A DNA stretch of 64,000 bases from contig USBB01000008.1 in assembly GCA_900552795.1 (NCBI GenBank), positions 13,992 to 77,991 of the forward strand, in the 5' to 3' direction. This DNA is from an uncultured Eubacterium sp. (GTDB lineage Bacteria > Bacillota > Clostridia > Lachnospirales > Lachnospiraceae). This document shows, piece after piece, positions 44,126-52,080 of the stretch (its first letter is position 1; the number at the start of each line of letters is the position of its first letter). The position numbers were made by a program, and so were the translations under genes. The notes beneath the pieces were generated by a model. That model saw only the letters and a program-made list of their open reading frames with translations. It had not been told where the DNA came from and did not search any database.

Positions 44126-44205
44126 ATATATTCCCCTCATTAATTCTCTTTTTTAAGCAACTATCTGCTTTAAAAACAAATAAAAAGCCAAACAACACTA
44201 TACTT

Positions 44206-44790
44206 TCAAGCAAGTAATCTTATTATATAAGTCATTATAAATGCTATTATAACTACTAATGTCGCAGAACCAACAGCCAAAAAAACTTTTTGATATGGTC
44301 TTTTACCTTCTTCTCTTGCCTTTTCAATTTCATCCAAGCTTTTCCCAGCAGTAAATGCAACTATTTCTTTATAAGTCTGAATATCGTATTTTTTCTTGTA
44401 CTTTTCAATTCTGACAGCAAAATACATTCCAAGTCCCAATAAACCTGAATAGAATACTATTCCAAACCATTTCCATAACATCACAAGTGGTACCGGCAGT
44501 ACCAGAAGAGCAATAAATAATACGGTAAAAACAACACTTTCCTTTTGAAATTTTGCATACTCCTGTGTGTCAATTTCTTTCTTCATTCTTTCTAAATCTC
44601 CTTTAATTAAATTACCAAGAGAAACTTGAAAGACTTCACTCATAAGCACTAAACTTTTAATATCAGGATAATTTTTATCAATTTCCCAATTAGATATGGT
44701 TTGTCTTGAAACAAAAATTTTATTTGCCAACTCCTCTTGAGATAAATTTGCTTCTGTTCGATATTTTTTTATCTGCTTATTAAGTTCCAT
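44206..44790 (-). CDS. XRE-family regulator with membrane C-terminus
   Basis: The N-terminal HTH (MELNKQIKKYRTEANLSQEE ... SRQTISNWEIDKNYPD) is of cro/C1 type. The C-terminal half has three hydrophobic helices (VVFTVLFIALLVLPVPLVM, FYSGLLGLGMYFAV, FLAVGSATLVVIIAFIMTYI). Such small membrane-HTH proteins are frequent in Firmicutes. GAGGAGGTGGTGAAG fixes the start at 44790. A palindrome in its own promoter (44874-44891) suggests autoregulation. Confidence 0.85.
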   Translation of the reverse strand: MELNKQIKKYRTEANLSQEELANKIFVSRQTISNWEIDKNYPDIKSLVLMSEVFQVSLGNLIKGDLERMKKEIDTQEYAKFQKESVVFTVLFIALLVLPVPLVMLWKWFGIVFYSGLLGLGMYFAVRIEKYKKKYDIQTYKEIVAFTAGKSLDEIEKAREEGKRPYQKVFLAVGSATLVVIIAFIMTYIIRLLA

Positions 44791-44863
44791 CTTCACCACC
44801 TCCTCACGATATACTTTAATCAAAAAAGAAATATCTGGCTATCAAAATCCTTTGAAACATCGA

Positions 44864-44892
44864 ATTTTAACCATGTCAAAAGTATTTGACAA
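44864..44892 (-). promoter_or_regulatory. Promoter with operator for the XRE gene
   Basis: TTGTCA-17-TAAAAT matches a housekeeping promoter. A perfect inverted repeat TGTCAAA-AGTA-TTTGACA (44874-44891) lies inside the spacer and -35, a typical position for autorepression. Confidence 0.7.
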
Positions 44893-44970
44893 TACGCAAA
44901 ATCCAAATACTCACGTGCTTTTAAACACCCTATTATACATTTTTTATTAACTGCAACCAAATATATTTAA

Positions 44971-45951
44971 CTATACCAGTTCCATTTCATCCTGCATTCT
45001 TACAAATCCGTATTTTTCATACAATGGCCGTCCCATATCTGTCGCCTCTAATGCTATCTGCGATACGCCCTGCTTCTTCGCAGCATTTACCAGCAAATCC
45101 AATGTGTGAAATGCAATTCCCTGCCTGCGATATTCCGGTGCAGTATACATATTCATAATATAAGCCTTTTTGCCCGTAGGATTATGATATGTCGGCATAA
45201 TCTGATAAAAGCTGACACCGCCTGCCCCAATAAATTTACCATTATCATATACCAGATATGCAGCATGTTCCCCACTTTCCAATGCACGCTTATAATATAC
45301 ATATGATTCCTGCTCAACTTTAGACATATCTTCATCACTTGACAGTTTATTTGCCGCACGAAGAACAATTATTCTTGTCTGTACCAGCTCGTCTATGTCT
45401 TTTATTGTGGCTTTTTTGTATTCAAATTTTGTACTTACATAGTTCATTTTAGGCATAAACTTTCGTCTTACATAATTTATATCAGCAGATATTCTATTAA
45501 TCTTTTTTTCCATAACTTCATACGTAAGTATCACTCCATTTTCCACCGGATAGCTCTCATGCCTTATAGTCGAAAATCCTAATTTCTCATAAAGTGCTGC
45601 TGCTGGCAGTGATGCATCCAAATATGCCTTATCATATTTTTCACTAATTTGAGCTTCGATATTTTTTATAATAAATGTGCCATAACCATTTTTTTGATAT
45701 TCCGGCAACACATAAACTCTTGTAATATGATTATCCACAAAACAGCCCGTTGCTACAATATCTCCATCTATCTTAAGTACGCTTACATAACCATTTTTAA
45801 TATCTCTTTCTATAGAAGCCTTGCTGTGATGCCCGCAGAAAAAATCGACTACTTCCATTGGATAATATTTCGGGTATATTGTTTTTATTGTATGCTGTAC
45901 TACATTGTACACATCATGCAATTCTTCTGGTTTTGCTGATTCATATATCAT
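44971..45951 (-). CDS. Tandem GNAT acetyltransferase
   Basis: Two GNAT domains in one chain. The first (to about residue 150) has the acetyl-CoA motif RVYVLPEYQKNGYGTFIIKN, the second (from about 170) YTAPEYRRQGIAFHTLDLLV. Both keep the Q/R-x-x-G-x-G/A binding loop. Fused GNATs include aminoglycoside and small-molecule acetyltransferases; the substrate is unknown. The start at 45951 follows TGTGGAGAAAGAAT. GNAT debris lies directly upstream. Confidence 0.82.
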   Translation of the reverse strand: MIYESAKPEELHDVYNVVQHTIKTIYPKYYPMEVVDFFCGHHSKASIERDIKNGYVSVLKIDGDIVATGCFVDNHITRVYVLPEYQKNGYGTFIIKNIEAQISEKYDKAYLDASLPAAALYEKLGFSTIRHESYPVENGVILTYEVMEKKINRISADINYVRRKFMPKMNYVSTKFEYKKATIKDIDELVQTRIIVLRAANKLSSDEDMSKVEQESYVYYKRALESGEHAAYLVYDNGKFIGAGGVSFYQIMPTYHNPTGKKAYIMNMYTAPEYRRQGIAFHTLDLLVNAAKKQGVSQIALEATDMGRPLYEKYGFVRMQDEMELV

Positions 45952-45967
45952 ATTCTTTCTCCACATT

Positions 45968-46135
45968 TTACATGTCAATCCATTGAATAAATGCTGTCTT
46001 ATCCGAACTGTTATAGCCTGCATTACGGTAGAAATTTAACGTACTCTGTTCCTTAGCACCTGTCAGCAGCATCATCTTATAACAATTATTCTCTTCTGCA
46101 ATTTTCTTGGCATAATTCAGACAATTTGTTCTGCC
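45968..46135 (-). pseudogene. GNAT acetyltransferase C-terminal fragment
   Basis: The frame reads GRTNCLNYAKKIAEENNCYK, then MMLLTGAKEQSTLNFYRNAG and IQWIDM, ending with TAA at 45968-45970. This is the terminal third of a GNAT domain (LNFYRNAGY is the closing motif). No upstream part exists; it abuts a VOC-family fragment. Confidence 0.6.
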
Positions 46136-46232
46136 TATTTAATCTCAAATCCCAAAACATCCCTATAAAATTGAATCATTACTGCCATATTTTTTACCAT
46201 CAGCCCTATTCCGTCTAATCTCTTAATTTATC
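46135..46232 (-). pseudogene. VOC/glyoxalase-family N-terminal fragment
   Basis: The frame reads IKRLDGIGLMVKNMAVMIQF then YRDVLGFEIK and stop. This is the beginning of a vicinal oxygen chelate protein (glyoxalase or bleomycin-resistance type). It is cut off by the junction with the GNAT fragment, so a deletion has fused two genes. The start codon is damaged. Confidence 0.55.
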
Positions 46233-46310
46233 CTCTCACCAAAGTTTCACCTGTTCTTCGATAATTTTATCAAAAACATTTTCAACTTTCCATATAATTT
46301 ACAAATTTTA

Positions 46311-47285
46311 TTAAAAATCACATCCTGCCTTTTTGAATTTTTCTAATCTGTAATGATTTTCTTCATCTAACTGCTTTATTCCATTTTTATAGTCATAACC
46401 AAATTTTCTGTAAAACTCAACTCCTGTAATAGAGGCCGGAATTTCCACCCTATCAGCCCTTATATACAATTCATCGTTTTCAAGCGTGCGGATAATTGTT
46501 CTTCCGATACCTTTTCCATGGTATTCTGGCAAAACAAAAATAGTCAGCAAAATACTTTCTGTTTTACTTCCCCAAAAACTTGAAATGGAGCCCGTACCAA
46601 CAATCTCCTCATTCCATTCAAAGACATACATATGTGCATAGCTGGCAATATTCAAAACTTTCTCTGAATTATAAGTCTTTGCAAGTTTCTTCATAGCTGC
46701 AATTCCATAATCCTTGCTATTCACCTCTAAGAAATTCCTTACAATTAATCTACTAACCGCTTCTGCATCCTTTTCTGTAAATCTCCTCACAATAATACAA
46801 TTTTTTACATACTTAACCAATGTCATCTTTTCATTTACTTCTATATCCTTGCCAACCCTGACAAATCCGCATTTTTCGTATAAATGACAATTACCTTTTT
46901 CTTGTTTTATCGTAGCTAAACGCCATTCTATTGTATTCGGATAAATATCAAATAATTGTTCTATCACCGAGCTCGCAATCCCTTTATTTTGAAATTTGGG
47001 AATTATGAAAATAGGAGATATCCAATTAACATTTTCATACACCTTTTTGCCTTGATGCCTGCTGACTCTCACACCTCCAACTTTTTCTCCATGAAACACA
47101 ATAAAGTAAAAATCTGAATTTTTCTCAATAATCTTCTCTGTTACTCTTTTCAGACTTTCTTTTGCCGGACTTGTATCATCATCTTGATATTTTTCATATA
47201 ATGGCATAAACGCTTCTACCTGTAGTCTGTGCAGACATTCTGCTTCCCATTCGGTTACTAATTTTAATTCGATTAAATCACTCAT
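46311..47285 (-). CDS. Tandem GNAT acetyltransferase under attenuation control
   Basis: Two GNAT domains. The first has ISPIFIIPKFQNKGIASSVI, the second LLTIFVLPEYHGKGIGRTII, both with intact acetyl-CoA loops, and CHLYEKCGFV and VEFYRKFGYDY as closing motifs. 325 residues from the methionine at 47285 (MSDLIELKL). It differs clearly from the gene at 44971. Upstream lie a promoter, a leader peptide and a terminator, suggesting induction by an inhibitor of translation or by amino acid shortage. An antibiotic-modifying role is a reasonable but unproven inference. Confidence 0.82.
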   Translation of the reverse strand: MSDLIELKLVTEWEAECLHRLQVEAFMPLYEKYQDDDTSPAKESLKRVTEKIIEKNSDFYFIVFHGEKVGGVRVSRHQGKKVYENVNWISPIFIIPKFQNKGIASSVIEQLFDIYPNTIEWRLATIKQEKGNCHLYEKCGFVRVGKDIEVNEKMTLVKYVKNCIIVRRFTEKDAEAVSRLIVRNFLEVNSKDYGIAAMKKLAKTYNSEKVLNIASYAHMYVFEWNEEIVGTGSISSFWGSKTESILLTIFVLPEYHGKGIGRTIIRTLENDELYIRADRVEIPASITGVEFYRKFGYDYKNGIKQLDEENHYRLEKFKKAGCDF

Positions 47286-47305
47286 TCCATGCACATCTTC
47301 CACAC

Positions 47306-47342
47306 AAAAAAATCGCACCAAACATTTATTGTCCAGTGCGAT
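47306..47342 (-). terminator. Attenuator terminator upstream of the GNAT gene
   Basis: ATCGCAC and GTGCGAT form a 7-bp stem, extended by GACA/TGTT, followed on the minus strand by TTTTTTTG. It lies 20 bases before the gene's start. Its 5' arm (GCACTGGA) can instead pair with TCTAGTGC at 47398-47405. Confidence 0.8.
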
Positions 47343-47451
47343 AATCCTAATTTACGATGTAATATATGAAAAAACATCACCTACATTCTGGTTTTATGCA
47401 CTAGACTAATAGACCTACCGACTATAAACCAATGCATTAACCTTGCAAAGC

Positions 47452-47514
47452 TTATAACCTAGTACGTCTATAATACATGTACATATAATGTCTTGAATGT
47501 AAGTTCTGATTCAT
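47452..47514 (-). CDS. 20-aa leader peptide
   Basis: An ATG at 47512-47514 follows AAGGAG at 9-base spacing. The 20-codon product contains HYMYMYYRRTRL at its end, four Tyr and four Arg in total. It is the first frame on the transcript from the promoter at 47543-47571 and ends 110 bases before the terminator. Ribosome stalling here could control folding of the downstream RNA. Confidence 0.65.
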   Translation of the reverse strand: MNQNLHSRHYMYMYYRRTRL

Positions 47515-47542
47515 TTGTATGCTCTCCTTGTATTTTTTAGTT

Positions 47543-47571
47543 AATGTATCACCTATAGTTATTCATGTCAA
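47543..47571 (-). promoter_or_regulatory. Consensus promoter of the attenuated GNAT gene
   Basis: TTGACA and TACATT are exactly 17 bases apart on the minus strand, beginning 5 bases after the grpB-like stop codon. It sets a leader RNA of about 250 bases. Confidence 0.8.
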
Positions 47572-47575
47572 CAGT

Positions 47576-48094
47576 TTATTTACGATTCAAGATAATATCT
47601 ATCATATCCTGTTTCCCGCTGATATAAGCTATTCTATCGTCTGCATACTTTCTTTCCACTTCTTCCTTTAACTGCTGATACTGTAAAGCTGCATTCTCAT
47701 TAGAATTAAGATAATCCCTGAAATAAATGTAATTCTTCCACTCAGTTCCGTTCCATTTCACAACATGAATATGGTGTGTCCTAATGTCATTTTTCATATC
47801 ACCCATTACATAAAGCAGCTGGTGTTCCACATCCGAACCACGATAAAATATTCCTTCCTTCTGTAACTGCTCATTATGTAACATTACTTTATCAAAATCA
47901 GTTACTCCAACGGCAATATCAATAATTGGCTTAGCTTTAATTGCCGATATTGCTGTGCTTCCAATATGCTGTATATCAATAGCATCATCACCTAATATTG
48001 ATTTAAGTGTTTTGATTGTTTGAACAACAGTCTCATCCCAATGTTTATCATGTGATTCAAGCTGCACTGTTCCTCTTTTTAATCCTAATGACAT
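47576..48094 (-). CDS. GrpB/UPF0157 nucleotidyltransferase-fold protein
   Basis: The GrpB family fold is related to nucleotidyltransferases. Visible features are IQHIGSTAISAIKAKPIIDI (H-x-GSTA and D-x-A) and TTHHIHV-like HHIHVVKW. 172 residues is typical. The start at 48094 follows AAGAGGAGTGTGTTTT. It lies 19 bases after the nitrilase-family gene. The biological role of this family is unresolved; members are sometimes fused to CoaE. Confidence 0.85.
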   Translation of the reverse strand: MSLGLKRGTVQLESHDKHWDETVVQTIKTLKSILGDDAIDIQHIGSTAISAIKAKPIIDIAVGVTDFDKVMLHNEQLQKEGIFYRGSDVEHQLLYVMGDMKNDIRTHHIHVVKWNGTEWKNYIYFRDYLNSNENAALQYQQLKEEVERKYADDRIAYISGKQDMIDIILNRK

Positions 48095-48113
48095 AAAACA
48101 CACTCCTCTTGGC

Positions 48114-48956
48114 TTATCTATTCTGACCATCCCTTATAAATGGCTTCTTGATATCTTTACCTAATAATTGATTGTATGCCTCTACCTTACGAAATGTATT
48201 CCCTAACATTTCCCGATTTCTGTATTCTCTAATAGCTTCCATATCAAACTCTGCATAAAAAATCCCCTCTGTTTCATCGTCAGCCAACAAAATCGTGTTA
48301 TCCACACATTTTCCATTTCTATCCCAGCAAATTGGACTATATGCACAAGAACATCCGGCATTATCTCCATTCGGATTTGCCATAGCAACTGCAACCATAT
48401 TTTCATATGCTCTTGTAGAAAGTGCTCTGATTCTTGGCTGCATTGAACCGCAATCATTTGGTACAAGAATAACTTCAGCACCTTTTAGCATCAGTATTCT
48501 TGCACTTTCCGGATACTCTCTGTCATAACAAATCATAATGCCTAATTGTATTCCTTCAAAATCACACACCTTAAACTCTTTCCCTGATTCAACATTTCTT
48601 TCATCTGCAAAATCACATGTATGCACTTTGGAATATTTCATTAATATATCGCCCGATTTATTGATAACAAATGCTGAGTTCTGCGGTTGCTTATTACCTT
48701 TTGTAAATGCAGTGAGCACCACGCCTATTTTATATTTTTTTGCATTCTCACATATTTTTGCAATTCTTATATCATCATCTGCAATGCTTTTTTCATATGA
48801 CATAGGCAAATCATATCCTGTAATAAAGCATTCCGGCAATAAAAGAATATCTGCATGGTTTTCCGAAGCCTCTTTCATTGCCATCATGATACTTTCAATA
48901 TTCTTATCTATTTGTGCATTAATGGCACGCTTTTGTAATATTGCAACCTTAAACAT
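48114..48956 (-). CDS. Carbon-nitrogen hydrolase (nitrilase superfamily)
   Basis: Amidase or N-carbamoyl hydrolase with the Glu-Lys-Cys triad: Glu in LLLPECFITGYD, Lys in MKYSKVHTCDF and Cys in MICYDREYPES. 280 residues is normal. Substrate class cannot be assigned. GGAAAGGCAATAAAA precedes the start. It is co-directional with the kinase and GrpB genes. Confidence 0.9.
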   Translation of the reverse strand: MFKVAILQKRAINAQIDKNIESIMMAMKEASENHADILLLPECFITGYDLPMSYEKSIADDDIRIAKICENAKKYKIGVVLTAFTKGNKQPQNSAFVINKSGDILMKYSKVHTCDFADERNVESGKEFKVCDFEGIQLGIMICYDREYPESARILMLKGAEVILVPNDCGSMQPRIRALSTRAYENMVAVAMANPNGDNAGCSCAYSPICWDRNGKCVDNTILLADDETEGIFYAEFDMEAIREYRNREMLGNTFRKVEAYNQLLGKDIKKPFIRDGQNR

Positions 48957-48978
48957 TTTTATTGCCTTTCCTTCTATG

Positions 48979-49479
48979 CTAATTCTCTCCTAATAAATCC
49001 AAGTATATTCTTTCAACAATACTGTCTGCATCCATTTCACAGGTGATGGTCTGTTCCTCAAGAACTGAGGAAAAATCTTTTTCTCTCCACCATTTACGCA
49101 TAGCTTCTTCGTCAAATTCCTGACTTTTATTTCTCATATTATGTCGTCTTACTGTTTCTTCAAAGGGTATGTCAAAATAATATGCGTAAACATTTAAGCC
49201 GTATAATTCATTTGCCAGCTTAAATAACGTACTATACCACTCATCATACATGATACCCTCTAAAATAACCACATCACAATGCTCATACCCATATTTCAAA
49301 AGTTCTATCATAAGTGGTAATGCCTTAGTATCAACGCCATCTTTAACCCACAAGATATTTCTCCTAATCTCATCTTGTAAAATCATCATTGTATTGTATC
49401 CAAATTTCTTTTGCAATGCCCTAGCTACTGTTGTTTTTCCACTCCCAGAGTTACCTCTTAATATAATTATCTTTTTCAT
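48979..49479 (-). CDS. P-loop kinase (uridine/zeta/AAA-33-like)
   Basis: A 166-residue P-loop protein. Walker A is IILRGNSGSGKTTVAR. A LID-like RRHNMRNKSQEF segment and a DEIRR after the second strand suggest a small-molecule kinase, as in chloramphenicol phosphotransferase or uridine kinase-like AAA_33 proteins. The substrate is unknown. It is first of a three-gene run with the nitrilase and GrpB genes, in an accessory region that suggests modification of antimicrobials. Confidence 0.75.
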   Translation of the reverse strand: MKKIIILRGNSGSGKTTVARALQKKFGYNTMMILQDEIRRNILWVKDGVDTKALPLMIELLKYGYEHCDVVILEGIMYDEWYSTLFKLANELYGLNVYAYYFDIPFEETVRRHNMRNKSQEFDEEAMRKWWREKDFSSVLEEQTITCEMDADSIVERIYLDLLGEN

Positions 49480-49546
49480 AATTTCTCCTTAATCTTGCTA
49501 TTACTCTCTCCACAAATAGAGCCAAACTAGAGCCATTCGATAAAAC

Positions 49547-49586
49547 AAATGCCGGAAGTCTGCATAAATACAGGCTTTCGGCATTT
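49547..49586. repeat. Inverted repeat
   Basis: AAATGCCGGAAGTCTGCA and its near complement TACAGGCTTTCGGCATTT form a long stem with a short loop. It lies in the 430-base gap 49480-49908, which has no gene. The gap also holds GGGGGCAAACCC, of the kind seen in conjugative elements. Confidence 0.5.
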
Positions 49587-49737
49587 CTGTCCTGTCAGGG
49601 GGCAAACCCTATTTTATTAAAAAGGGCAAAGAGAAACTTTATTTTCCATCATCTCCTCTTCTCTCCTGACACATTACATTTTATAAAATATATTCTACTG
49701 TCCCGTTCAAATCCTTTATTTATGCCACTTTCAGGTC

Positions 49738-49784
49738 ATTAAAAAAAGAACCCGACACAGTATTTTCTACTATGTTAGGTTCTT
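49738..49784 (-). terminator. Intrinsic terminator of the gene at 49909
   Basis: AAGAACC-TA-ACATAGTA pairs with ATACTGTG-TC-GGTTCTT, followed by TTTTTT on the minus strand. It is strong and specific to the minus strand. Confidence 0.85.
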
Positions 49785-49849
49785 GGAATTATAAAAAATA
49801 AAATTCTCTTTTGCCTTTCAAATGAAAGTTATGCTTGCCCTTTGACATA

Positions 49850-49886
49850 GTAGGATTGTCTTGGTTTAATTGTACTACAATCCTAC
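49850..49886. repeat. 10-bp inverted repeat downstream of the 604-aa gene
   Basis: GTAGGATTGT and ACAATCCTAC are perfect complements 17 bases apart. They begin 22 bases after the stop codon, and a second hairpin (49738-49784) with a U-run follows. Confidence 0.5.
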
Positions 49887-49908
49887 CGTATTTACAAACG
49901 ATTTTATG

Positions 49909-51723
49909 TTACATTTCTCTTCTATGTTTAGGCATTTTTTTAACAGCCTCCACGATTTCTTCAACAGAGTTCTGACCTTTTAAAATCCCATTTAATAGTT
50001 TTTCCAACATATCATCATACACACTACTATTCATTGGATTAAAATGTGCACATATAATAAAATTGTATGGTGTAATATAACGAGTTCTTAATTTCGCCTT
50101 TCCATTTAAATCAACAACTTTGCCATCAATCACAGCAGCACCATCATCATATTCCGCCCTTGTTACTTTTTTATTCTCATATTCTGCATACTCTTCATAA
50201 TAATATCCATATTTCTCTGTCCATTCTTCTACAAGGGCATCATCTTTTGTGTATAAACCAGTCTCTTCTTCTGGATAAGTTTCTACATAGACAAATTTCT
50301 TATAATATTCTCCTGCTGCATATACAACAATCCTTTTTACTTTTATCTCATCGCCATCCATTAAAAATTTATCATCTGTGACTCTTTCAAATCTGCTAAT
50401 ATCACAATTTCCACTACCTCTAAACCACCATATAGGACCTCTTAAATTTTTTCCACTAAGTGGTTTTTTCAAGAGAATCTGTAATCTATCAACACATTCT
50501 TTAGGATTTGAAAATTCTTTTATTCCCCGCACCCCTGGAAATGCCTTTCCAAATCTATAACTAAAAAAAGGTGTTGACGCATCAAACGAATCAATATCAT
50601 TGCTTTCTTCCTCTTTATCCTGAGAATCTTCTCCAAGATTTTTCTTAATGAGTTTTAAATCATACTCCTGATTAATTCTATCATAGTCCTTAATATTTGC
50701 AGCAATTATTTCTTGTACAAAAATAAATTCCTCATCCCAAAATCTTTTATTCTTCTCTATTTCATCTTCACGGATACACATAAAGTCATCTATAAAATTT
50801 CTTGCCACTTCAAACCGTTCGACTTTCTTTGGCGAAAATTCCCCTCTCATTAATTTGTTCATTTGTTCTTCATTTGCAAAATATGCAATGCCATCAAGTT
50901 TTTTAATTTTATCAGCCTCACGCAAGAATCTGTAGAATTCAACCAATTGTTTTGTTCCCGTACCACCAACGTGTGAATATAATGTAAAATACTTTGGATA
51001 TAATTCATAACATAATTCATTCTTTTGTCTTATAATACAAGCTTGTCTACTTCCTTGAACATTCCCAATAACAACAATAAATTTATTAATAGATTTTAAA
51101 TCCTCTCTTCTCAATATATGCATTGGGTTATCGCCTAAAAATTTAATATTTGATGCAAACGGAAATTCACCTCTGCCATGTACCATCCACTCTTCATTTA
51201 CGCCAAATACGTCAACAAATTTCTTCTTAAATTCATCATCAGGTTCTTTGCCTTGTGTTAAATAAACTTTTAAATCGTCTACATTCTTTAATCCGATAAG
51301 CGAACTTACATATTCAACTGTATATTCTTTTTCATTAAATCTTCTTGCTTCATTTAAAAGCGAAAGCAAAACCTCAAATCTTTCTGAAAACCAAGAATTA
51401 ACACTTTCTTTCGTACTATTGTCATTATTATATATATTTATAACACTATTTCCAGTTCCAGCCACATTACCCGTTCCTTCTACAGAAATTGTACTACTAT
51501 TATCGCTCTGAATAATTTGATTTTTCTTACCTGTAATATTGTTTCCACCTGAAATATTGTTATTATCGTGCATTTTAGATTTTACTGTATATGTATCTGA
51601 ATTCTCACCAGACTTTTTTCCTATTATGCGTTTTCCAATAAAACCTAATGCCACTACACCAATTCCACTAAAAATCCATTCTTTTCCTTCCCAAATTGCA
51701 CTAAAAATTTTATCTATATCCAT
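49909..51723 (-). CDS. Membrane-tethered protein with phage-repressor-like HTH segment, unknown function
   Basis: 604 residues. An N-terminal hydrophobic helix (WIFSGIGVVALGFIGKRII) is followed by a low-complexity Asn/Gly/Ser tract (NNNISGGNNITGKKNQI, ... VAGTGNSVINIYNND). A segment near residue 135-190 (YVSSLIGLKNVDDLKVYL ... VFGVNEEWMVHGRGEFPF) has the pattern of the cro/C1 HTH family, where FGV..xWL..G.G.PF ends the domain. The last 400 residues are not recognised, and an acidic stretch (EDSQDKEEESNDID) divides them. There is a palindrome in its own promoter region. It could be a membrane-linked sensor or a phage-related regulator. No function is proposed. Confidence 0.6.
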   Translation of the reverse strand: MDIDKIFSAIWEGKEWIFSGIGVVALGFIGKRIIGKKSGENSDTYTVKSKMHDNNNISGGNNITGKKNQIIQSDNSSTISVEGTGNVAGTGNSVINIYNNDNSTKESVNSWFSERFEVLLSLLNEARRFNEKEYTVEYVSSLIGLKNVDDLKVYLTQGKEPDDEFKKKFVDVFGVNEEWMVHGRGEFPFASNIKFLGDNPMHILRREDLKSINKFIVVIGNVQGSRQACIIRQKNELCYELYPKYFTLYSHVGGTGTKQLVEFYRFLREADKIKKLDGIAYFANEEQMNKLMRGEFSPKKVERFEVARNFIDDFMCIREDEIEKNKRFWDEEFIFVQEIIAANIKDYDRINQEYDLKLIKKNLGEDSQDKEEESNDIDSFDASTPFFSYRFGKAFPGVRGIKEFSNPKECVDRLQILLKKPLSGKNLRGPIWWFRGSGNCDISRFERVTDDKFLMDGDEIKVKRIVVYAAGEYYKKFVYVETYPEEETGLYTKDDALVEEWTEKYGYYYEEYAEYENKKVTRAEYDDGAAVIDGKVVDLNGKAKLRTRYITPYNFIICAHFNPMNSSVYDDMLEKLLNGILKGQNSVEEIVEAVKKMPKHRREM

Positions 51724-51754
51724 TTACATCATTCCTCCCCTGAATTTTTATAAG

Positions 51755-51772
51755 GATTATTATACAATAATC
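51755..51772. promoter_or_regulatory. Palindrome over the -10 of the 604-aa gene
   Basis: GATTATT-GTAT-AATAATC is a perfect 7-bp inverted repeat that includes a TATAAT-like -10 about 35 bases before the start codon (AGGGGAGGAATGATGTAA). It looks like an autoregulatory operator. Confidence 0.5.
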
Positions 51773-51856
51773 ATTTACTTTTGTCCTTAGTTTTTATGAT
51801 TCTTGCGTTTTGCACAAACTTACACCTTATAATTCCCCCTACTCTTTTAGTGTACC

Positions 51857-52018
51857 TTAGTTTTCTGCGTTATTCTCATTAATGTGCTTGAGGTTTTCTC
51901 CTAATCGAATCATCATATCTATAGTAAGTATGCTTTTTAATGCGTGCTCTCTTGTTCCAAAGTTTAATTGTATTCCATGACAAATCTTATTTCTACATGG
52001 ATGACTACTTTGATTCAT
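51857..52018 (-). pseudogene. HEPN-motif fragment cut off beside the IS3 element
   Basis: The frame from the ATG at 52018 (behind GAGGACAGT) encodes SHPCRNKICHG followed by NFGTREHALKSILTIDMMIR and ends at 51857. R-x4-6-H (here RNKICH) is the HEPN RNase active-site signature, and this is the style of the C-terminal domain of larger defence or Abi proteins. Only 53 codons remain; the 4-bp duplicated target sequence of the IS3 element lies 39 bases upstream. It may be a small gene but more likely is a remnant. Confidence 0.5.
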
Positions 52019-52080
52019 ACTGTCCTCAGAAGTTAAAATAATTGTTGTGGTCAAGCATTTTTGTAACACCACCGCCTAAA

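Noticed and set aside
47285..47571. T-box riboswitch upstream of the GNAT gene
   Set aside because: No AGGGTGG-type T-box sequence is present, and the leader has an ORF with its own RBS, which fits peptide attenuation better.
48979..49479. Zeta toxin of a toxin-antitoxin pair
   Set aside because: The protein is short, is followed by metabolic enzymes and no epsilon-like antitoxin is seen. A small-molecule kinase is more likely.
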